Shown: positions 56,086-64,000 of the stretch, one piece after another
Layout: every line of letters begins with the position of its first letter
How positions within the stretch are numbered: position 1 is the first letter of the stretch
Source of the DNA: Bolinopsis microptera
Taxonomy: Eukaryota > Ctenophora > Tentaculata > Lobata > Bolinopsidae
Assembly (NCBI RefSeq): GCF_026151205.1
Contig: NC_087076.1
Location: 3,929,902-3,993,901, forward strand
Length of the DNA: 64,000 nucleotides
Reading direction: 5' to 3'
Position numbers and translations under genes: made by a program
Notes under the pieces: model-generated
The model's input: only the letters and a program-made list of their open reading frames with translations
What the model was told of the DNA's origin: nothing
Database searches by the model: none

Positions 56086-58530
56086 CTGGGTCATGTACTT
56101 ATACTCTTCCCATTATCCGGTCGTGATGGGTCTTTAATCTTTTAATGAGGTTGGTGTTATCTTGATTAGTCTTGAATTGAGTGCAAAGTCATTTCCAGAT
56201 AACCCATCTGTGAGCAATTACAGCTGCCCTAATGGAAATTCTTTGCTGGACTGGCGTATGAATAAGGCAGCAGCGATGCTGCAAGGGCGGTCGAACTATT
56301 CGATGACCCAGTACTCCAGTAGAGGAATCTACGTATCTCTCCAAAGTATCCAAAGTAATTGAATTAAAATAATATAATAAAATTAAAATAATAAAGTACC
56401 CAAAGTAAGTAAATTCAAATAATATAATACAATTAAAATAATATTATAAAATTCAATGCGGATAATTAATACGTAAATATATGCATAATTTTAATCACGG
56501 TGCGTTTAATCTTATAATGTCATAAAGTTATAAAATTGAATATTCTGTCTCAATTATGCTCATTAGTAGCTCAACTAGCCACAGTTATTCTGCCCATCTA
56601 ATTGTAAAACCTTTTATGAGGTTAATTGTACATATGGAATTGTCAGGAAACTCAGCGCAAGATATTAACCTTGTAAGTTATACATATATATAAGTAAGTT
56701 ATTTGTTACGTTAAACTCAACAATCGTGTAAGGCAGATTTACACATGTAATTTGAAAGCTCCTGCTAAAACAAACTTTTCGTATCACTTGTTTTAAATAA
56801 TCCCCCTCCAGGTGTAAGGCACCGTTCGCGTTATATACTACGCTGTTGAATAATCCAACCTGAGAGTACCTAAAGGTTGAAATTTTGTCGAATTGTTCAA
56901 CTTCATTGCGGTGTTTTATGTCTTCAAATTTGCCGCAAATAAACAATTTTGAAGCAGTTGCGGAATTGCATTATTTGCAAAATACTACCACACCTACATG
57001 TTGTCTCTGTATCTCGTTGTCTATTCATGATCAGGATTGTGAAACCTTAAAAAGGCTAACTAAACTGCCACTTCCCTGATGCAGATAATGTACTGGAGTT
57101 CAAACATTAAACAAAATCTCTGATAAATCGACACATAAAACAATCACTCGTAAAGAATTTTATATGCAGAGTAAAAATAATTGTATACTATTTCAAAAAC
57201 AAATTCATAATCTAATAAAATATAAATTAACTTGTTGAATAATGGCACCCTCTCCCCCAGACTGAGACAATATACTAGTGACATTTCATCAAATGGCTTA
57301 TTAGTTGCAGTTAATAGTAATTACTATTAACTAGCGCACATATACATGATATAATATATCTGAAGAGGTCCCTTGATAATTATAGGACTCTATTTACCTC
57401 GCGTGACCATATTTAATTAGTTTAGGAACAGAAGGCCCATAATTGAGTTATGAAACAAAGTCAAATGGACGTCTAAAATGATATTATAAAATATAAATAT
57501 GTCGTATTATTAACGTCCTGTTGAAAGGAATTACAGCTCCACTGTTCACAGTGCTGACAAGCGGATATTTATATTTATATCCCCTAAAAGTTTGCACGGC
57601 TTCTTGAACTTGCCCAAATAGATGGCAAACAAAATCCAAGTTTTAGGAGCATCGGGAAAGGGGTTAATATAATTGGTACCCCTGTTTTGAGACGATTGCC
57701 GTAAGGTCTATCTTCTTAATATTAGTGAAAAATCCGTAGGTTGGTGGGAGGGTGTGTTCGTGTGTCATTTACAAGAAAACGGTAAGACTATGAGTTATGG
57801 GACTGGTTCTTTCGGTGTAGTGGCGACAAATCGCTGACGAGGCATAAAACTTAAGTTTTTAAACTAAAACCCATAATTGGGTAGAGTAGACTGTGGCCAC
57901 TGTCTCCGACTCTCCTTTATAATTATTCAAACAAAAAGAAATGATATAAGTTTAAATTACCGTTCCCATACCAAACGTAAAATGATATCGTCGCTCGCTT
58001 TTTCTATTCATTCGCGGCCTGATTTACCTACAGTATTATAATATGAACGTAATAGTAATATTAAGTAATATATAACGCTGATCTTCGACCAACCATTTAA
58101 ACTTTGATGGTGATCTCACTCTCCTCTGTCAAAGAGATCATTCAAGATCAAGACCCTGTGCTCCCTTGATAATAATAATTCTCAGTATACTATTCTCGGG
58201 CTCACATTTTGGAGCCATATCCTTCCACCCTTTCAAATCATGGTGCCTCTTTCCCTGGCATTTAACTGCTAATTAATATCTATTTCAAGTTTAAATCTGC
58301 CATCCCCCGGCCATTACCTTAATCTGCTCCCAGACTCCATCGGGCCTACTCCTCTAAAATTGATATTCAAATTAAATGTAGACCTAGGATAATTTGCCCT
58401 TCCTAACTCCATGAATCTCCAGAATCTTCCTGGATAGTAGACCCACATCTATGGGCTAGTGTGATGTTAATATACGTGGCTAAAGAGATCCTCCCTACGG
58501 TTATTTCGTGGCATCTCATTGTTATTAAAA
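56086..58530. other. 2.4 kb without a supported gene
   Basis: Short frames at 56162-56362 and 56885-57079 have no recognisable domain. Tandem AATTAAAATAATATAAT-like units at 56360-56455. Confidence 0.45.
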
Positions 58531-58590
58531 CGAGCTCAACTGGAAGAGCATCAGGTTTTTAGTATAAATTCTGCTCTTGCATGTCGTTTA
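58531..58590 (+). tRNA. decayed tRNA-Lys-like sequence
   Basis: AGCTCAACTGGAAGAGCATC, then AGGTTTTTAGTA, resembles the D arm and anticodon region of tRNA-Lys(UUU) (about 18 of 20 bases in the best stretch, by eye). The anticodon stem and T arm do not hold, so it is a pseudogene or the head of a tRNA-derived SINE. Confidence 0.3.
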
Positions 58591-60728
58591 TTCAAAGAAC
58601 TTTCAAAAGTAATTACAGGACTTTTGCAGAACCTTTAGCCAGAAGTAAAAATAACTTATTGTGTTGGCTATCTTAATGAGCTCAACTAATTTTAATGTTG
58701 ATGAATTATTTAAATATTCATTACTAACAATTTGGTCACATATTTTGTACTATTCGTCTCAAACTGAACTCGATTATATGTAACTAGAAACCCGCCGCTA
58801 GTCGAAAGCTTTGTTCGAGGAAATTTTAAGCATCAGTTATGTTTTAATTTCTCTTCATCATATAGCCCCAAAACAATACTTTTTACCGCATCAAAAAATT
58901 TCAATCACAACCAAAGTTATAAATATATATAGGTATTTATCGGTCATCGCTAGTCAATGGTCAAACAATCCAACAAATATGCTTTAGTTCCCGAACCCTG
59001 CTTCACTGAAAATATATGAATTACACATTTGAATCATTTCGGTAAATGTCAGGTCCCTCATCGTCTCATTTGATAGATCTGTTCAAATTGAAGTTTTTAC
59101 GTATGAAAGAATTGTGATAAATAAAAAAGGAAATTTGTGCTGAATGAAATTGGTAAAATGACATAATCTATCAAATGACTTTAGATCCTAAATCAAATAG
59201 GTTAATAAATGGATATTTACGTAGGTTGACAAAACGTTAATTCAAAATTATTATCATTATATGAAATTATTATATGAAATATGTAATGAATTAAGAAAAT
59301 TTAGATGCAGAATTTTTTCCGACCGAGAATATGTGCCGAATTGAACGAAATTTTACAAAATGTTGCCGAACTACCCAATACAACTATGGCGGGTTTATCA
59401 CACCAATCACGCTTTGTCGAAATCTTTAAGGTTGCGTTCGGGAAACCAATTACGTACAATCAATCATCAATTGTGAAAGGATGGGAAAGGGAGTGAGTGT
59501 AATCTTTTGTATTTCATTTCATCTAAAAACGTAATTAATATAAGACGAAATAATAGTATTATAAAAGTTAATTAATAATAGTTATATAAACACCATCATG
59601 AGTTTACTTAGCATTAGCAAGAGCGGGCACATTTCAACAAGACCTGGCGCCGTCAGAATGAAGTCGAGATAGTGATTAAACCTCATAATATGCACGAGAT
59701 AGTGTTAAAACAAAAAAAGTTCAATTCAAGTAATTATAGTCGACTTTATCTCACTGTTTTTACGAGTAAATTACGTTAGGAATTACAATTATATGTTGCG
59801 ACTGGTACAATTATGCAATGTAACATATTATGATCTACGACAAAGAGATTTATTTTAAGACTTTGCTGTTCCTCGGAGGGTGTAGTTCACGTTGGAAGAT
59901 AGATTGAAACTAAGCAAACCTCGGATTCAGGTCAAGCAATGTAAACACTGTATCATTCAACTAAGTAGACATAGCCAGCTTTAAAAGGCTATTCCATAGC
60001 TTGAGTTCATATGTCAAGGATTGGACTAGAACTATGAGTTATCAAGATTCAAGCAGTAGAAGTATAATAGAGTAAAATATGGTCGTGAGTTAGTCGTGTT
60101 AATTATTAAGAGCCTAATAAGTAATAAACGTTCTTCAGATAAACTACCTTGCACTTTTGAAGGACTGAACTTGATAAGAAAATAGACATTTAATTATTAA
60201 TTCCCTCACACAGTCACACTGCATTAATAATAGTGACAAACGTTGGTAACTTTAATAATTGTAACACTGCACTATATAGCGAATAATCTTACAACCTGGT
60301 GCCTAACTTTACATACGCTTTTCTTCGGAATCTTAAAGATTGCTTAAGCTCAAGCTTTGAGATTGGAGTCATACTTCAGGAATCAGGATTATAATGATGT
60401 GCATTATCTTCTTGAGGAAATGGCTCCTAGTAGTCCGTACTCTACTTTTGTAGTCTGCTGTTACTTTAGTTGCAGAAAATAACTGTATCTATCTTTGCTT
60501 TGAGAAGTGCCCCAAGTCTTCAAATTAATTGTAAAAGAATCAGAAAAGTTTAACCGTACAATCATAAAATGACTACCTCTAAGTTCAAAGGTAATCAAGC
60601 AGACTAATCGTGTCATATTTTCTCTATAAGTTAGCTTGATTTAGACTTTCAACATCACGGCCTGTCATGAACATATTGTGGAAAATCCTTAGTCGGGTGT
60701 TTAGTTGGTCATTGGTTAGGGCGTGATT
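58591..60728. other. 2.1 kb, no named gene; possible repeat R4 start
   Basis: TAACTAGAAACCCGCCG at about 58780 shares the opening of repeat R4 but not its body. The rest is AT-rich, apart from one possible exon listed separately. Confidence 0.45.
59308..59492 (+). CDS. possible internal or first exon, unknown gene
   Basis: Bounded by an acceptor-like AAAATTTAG before 59308 and a donor-like GTGAGT at about 59493. The frame reads RPRICAELNEILQNVAEL, then SRFVEIFKVAFGKPITY, with a protein-like composition and an amphipathic opening. I do not recognise the family. No neighbouring exon was found, so this may be chance. Confidence 0.25.
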
Positions 60729-60930
60729 ACAGTGTCACGTGATAACAGTGTCACGTGATAACAGTGTCATGTGATAAGTGTCATGTGATAACAGTGTCAC
60801 GTGATAACAGTGTCATGTGATAACAGTGTCATGTGATAACAGTGTCATGTGATAACAGTGTCATGTGATAACAGTTTCACGTGATAACAGTGTCATGTGA
60901 TAACAGTGTCACGTGATAACAGTGTCACAG
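60729..60930 (+). repeat. 16 bp minisatellite, CACGTG/CATGTG
   Basis: Twelve units of ACAGTGTCACGTGATA or ACAGTGTCATGTGATA. Five units carry CACGTG and seven CATGTG; the fourth is short by two bases. The array ends with ACAGTGTCACAGTGTCAG. Confidence 0.9.
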
Positions 60931-61258
60931 TGTCAGTCGGACGTTGCCGTGTCGCTTTTATAATCAACATTTAGTCTTAATCCAACTATCAGGCGAGTTA
61001 TAATCGGAGCCCGAAAAATAAAATATAGAACATGGAAATAAAACAATTAAAAAACGCGCTATATGTTTAACATTCCAACAAAAAATAGACCAGTAAATTG
61101 TAAAATGAGAAATACAAAAACTTCAGGCTTAAGCAAAAATTTGAATTTGTGGTAACAAACTATATCTCTGTCATACTCACTACCCACACACATCCCTTGA
61201 AAAAGTCACGTATTTCTTGTCAGAAGTGCTTTCAAATTTTAGGATGAGACTTTAGTAT
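60931..61258. other. gap, no feature
   Basis: AT-rich; nothing recognised. Confidence 0.4.
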
Positions 61259-61748
61259 GAATTTTGCTTAGATTCCTCGAATCTGGGTTTCAATCAGGGT
61301 TCAAAGGTATCCTAATAAGCGGGGTTCCCAGCCGGACATTCTTAAAGTGACACACCCGACTTAGGATCAACTTTAGAGGGAGGATTATTCAGGATTAGCT
61401 TAGATTCCTTAAAATTTCATAAAATTTTTGCCAATGATATTATTAATGAAGAGTCGAATCTGGGTTTCAATCAGGGTTCAAAGGTATCCTAATAAGCGGG
61501 GTTCCCAGCCGGACATTCTTAAAGTGACACACCCGACTTAGGATCAACTTTAGAGGGAGGATTATTCAGGATTAGCTTAGATTCCTTAAAATTTCATAAA
61601 ATTTTTGCCAATGATATTATTAATGAAGAGTCGAATCTGGGTTTCAATCAGGGTTCAAAGGTATCCTAATAAGCGGGGTTCCCAGCCGGACATTGCTAAA
61701 GTGACACACCCGACTTAGGATCCACTTTAGAGGGAGGATTATTCAGGA
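61259..61748. repeat. 177 bp tandem repeat, about 2.7 copies
   Basis: TCGAATCTGGGTTTCAATC starts at 61277, 61454 and 61631 (177 bp apart). Units contain AAGCGGGGTTCCCAGCCGG and GTGACACACCCGACTTAGG and are almost identical, so amplification is recent. Non-coding. Confidence 0.92.
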
Positions 61749-61977
61749 AGCCTAGAAATAAAACACAGTCTGTTAACCCCTGATCTACCAGTCGTGTGGT
61801 CCTAACTACCAATCAAGTAGCTGCAGAGAAGAAAAACTTGAAAACATTGAAGTTAAAATCATATTGTGCCTCGGACAGTCGGACAGGTCTCGGTTTGTAT
61901 CAGCAGGTCTCGACTCTCGGTTTGTGTGGTTTCTCGATATCAACTGTTAAATGTTCCAATTCTTTTACTGGAATCTA

Positions 61978-62728
61978 CAGGGGGGGGGGGGGGGCGCCAA
62001 TTGCCAAAAGTCAGTACCCATACTTTGGGTCTTATACCTCCGCCGTGTTTAATATTTGAGAGTTGTTGCTTTGCAGATGGCCTGCTGTACCTACTTGTTC
62101 GAGGATTCCGTCACCATAATTTTGAAATTCGATTTTTAGGGGACAAAACCAATCAACATTGAATTGCTTATACTGGTGTTTGTGAACATGTTTGAGACTC
62201 CGTTGTAAAATATTGCAATAGGTCATTTAATGGGGAATATAATCTGAAAAGATGGTGCGAAACGGACTTAAAATGACGAAGTTATCAAGCAATTTGTTTA
62301 TCTCGTTAGCAAAATTGATTGGGTACTCAATGATTAAACCAATTATGACACCGTAATCGGGCTCTCTGCACAAGTCCCATAATGTGGATCTAGCGTCAAC
62401 CCATCACCTGATCACACGTAATGAAAAAACTCGTTATGCTTCATATCTCGGTCATCTGAGAAGCTAGAACTCTCATTTTTTTCAGGACAAACGTAATGGC
62501 CAAACACCATTCAATAAAATTTGGCTCGATCCGACTATCCAAACTATCTAATAAATGCGAAAATGAACCTTCATTTGAAGAAAATGAACACGAATATTTT
62601 TCGATTTGACAAATTCCTCGAACCAGTGGTGGTAGTAAGTCATACCAAAAAGAATTATTTCAATTGGGCACTCAGTGATTGAGCTATTTAGGCCAACGTA
62701 TGGGTACTGACTTTTGCCCCCACCCCTG
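61978..62728. mobile_element. Tc1/mariner-like non-autonomous element, 751 bp
   Basis: Ends inverted: the right end complement CAGGGGTGGGGGCAAAAGTC, then AGTACCCATAC; the left end CAGGGGG..., then CAAAAGTCAGTACCCATAC, with a G run in place of TGGGGG. TA flanks both ends (61976-61977 and 62729-62730). No transposase seen inside. Confidence 0.75.
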
Positions 62729-62837
62729 TAGTAAAATACTTTCTACTGCCTTGTAATTGCAAATACGCCAAACCTCTAGACGACCACAATCTATACATCT
62801 TCATTTAAACATATCTGGGAAAGCACGTGTCACAATT

Positions 62838-62960
62838 CTGCCGTTTTCTGACAAAATTACTTAACTACCACTAAAAAATCCGAAGTTTTTTAAAACTTTT
62901 GAGTTTTTACACATTTATGACAACTTGTGGCATTTTAAGCGGTTTTTAAAAAGGGGTTTC
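62838..62960 (-). repeat. interspersed repeat R5, inverted relative to 36145-36255
   Basis: Shares TTCTGCCGTTTTCTGACAAA and a TAAAAACTTTTGAG-like stretch with the complement of 36145-36255. Function unknown. Confidence 0.5.
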
Positions 62961-63029
62961 TGAGGGTTAGCGATTGGGTTTGATAGTTTCTGAGGGTATT
63001 GAGGGATAGTTCTTGAACCAAAAAAGAAA

Positions 63030-63970
63030 TTTGGGTTAAATAATTCAGAATTTTAAAAATCCAGCCAGTTTAGCTTTATCATGTCATCTTCAAGATGGTC
63101 ATGTTTATATTTACCAGTAATCGCTTTTGCGGTAGTATTTTGTAGTTTCTGGAGTTTCTGTATAAGCTTCGTGCCAATAACAAAGTATAAACCGTTATAC
63201 TACCGTTATAGTAAACCATAAATACTACAACTAGACTGTAAATGATGACCTTTATCTGTTTGAGACATAGTAGGAATCGGATTTTTATGATATTACGTAA
63301 ACTGTAAAGTATGGAAACATTTCTTCTTGAGATTTACGATCTGTTTATCGAATACCAGCTGATTGTCCATAACCAACCCGAGGTTCTTAACGGTAGGCAC
63401 AAACATTCCTAATATGTTAAGAGCGATTTCAACCCCACGAAGTTCTCAGTGAGCATTTAAATAGGTCCAAAGACTATAAGTATAAGTTGAGTTTAAGAAT
63501 CAGCTGCAGATACTAGTTATATTGTGACATCCAATTCGTTATCCTCAAGGAGCAATAACTCAGTTGTTTGGTTTTGACCTGATCTGAGGGTTTAAAAGAT
63601 TTCATGATTTGATGATCATCTGCATAACCAATAATGGAGAAGCCAGATTCCTTGACAAATTTGTACAACGATCTGATATAGATATTGAAAAGCATCTGAC
63701 CTAAACTGAGCCCTGATGTACTCCAAATCTTGTAGTTATGGTTTTATAAACTGATTTACCCAGTCTAATACGCTGACATCGTCCTGTAAGAAAGCTGGTG
63801 AGTCAGCACAGAGCAGTTCTTCTGGTTACTATTTATTGCTTCAAGATACGGAGCAACAAATGATGAATATAATTTAAAAATAAACTCTTTCTCAGGATTT
63901 GAGGAAACTAAAACCACTGCTTCATTCCGTAAGATAGTAAACTTAACCTCTAACTCCATCCCCTCCCCAG
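63030..63970 (-). mobile_element. degraded LINE, same family as 251-2122
   Basis: On the minus strand: motif C region with LFNIYIRSLY and GYADDHQ (63695-63600), a NLGLVMDNQ stretch near 63385-63360, and a LQKLQNTTAKAIT thumb segment near 63160-63120. Frames are broken in several places. Extends toward the window edge. Confidence 0.7.
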
Positions 63971-64000
63971 ACGCACTTACACCTCAGGGATCGAACCTTT

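Noticed and set aside
63974-64000. B-box-like GGTTCGATCCC on the minus strand at the window edge
   Set aside because: No A box can be seen because the sequence ends; too little to call a SINE or tRNA.

Overview
The window is nuclear DNA from an AT-rich, intron-bearing, repeat-dense animal genome. Coding exons are split by GT-AG introns. The genes match conserved metazoan families (an XRCC3-like RAD51 paralogue, TMEM18, hydroxylysine kinase, a class A GPCR, serpins, a cathepsin L-type protease). The repeats are CR1/L2-like LINE fragments, hAT-, Tc1/mariner- and TTAA-type DNA elements and one LTR element. Nothing is bacterial. A marine invertebrate fits best; a cnidarian or other non-bilaterian is my guess from the LINE style and the C15orf61-like sequence, not something proved here.

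Layout: 0-7 kb is repeats (two head-to-head LINE fragments, GC-rich repeat ends, a cluster of short perfect hairpins, a LINE insertion with a visible target duplication, a small fold-back element). 7.2-9.7 kb holds a broken C15orf61-like copy, the last exon of an XRCC3-like gene and a complete three-exon TMEM18 gene, all on +. 10.3-17.6 kb is a tandem array of three single-coding-exon serpin genes whose spacers are also duplicated. 18.0-19.0 kb is a cathepsin L-type gene on the minus strand with a frame break near its 5' end. 20.15-22.63 kb is a six-exon hydroxylysine kinase (HYKK) gene whose exon phases all close. 25.9-35.95 kb is a three-exon GPCR on the minus strand; its 8.8 kb intron carries a TIR element of about 2.2 kb, split by a young LTR element that carries gag-protease but no recognisable reverse transcriptase or integrase.

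36-64 kb has no gene I can firmly name. It holds a hAT element with a perfect 8 bp target duplication, an almost perfect 1.4 kb fold-back element at TTAA, a Tc1/mariner-like element, a DDE transposase remnant inside a minisatellite, several minisatellites (two built on the palindrome TCACGTGA), a 177 bp tandem repeat and a second degraded LINE.

The most interesting points: (1) the three secreted serpins carry a C-terminal tail that looks like a GPI-anchor signal and differ mainly at the reactive loop, next to a cysteine protease gene; (2) roughly 18 copies, in both orientations, of a TGTGAC-N4-TNAAC-like motif inside the GPCR-intron element; (3) a cluster of about ten perfect hairpins with three-base loops at 3.8-5.6 kb, resembling organellar GC-cluster elements; (4) an exactly 17 bp-spaced array of six TCACGTGAC sites. 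All were read by eye; no database or alignment program was used.
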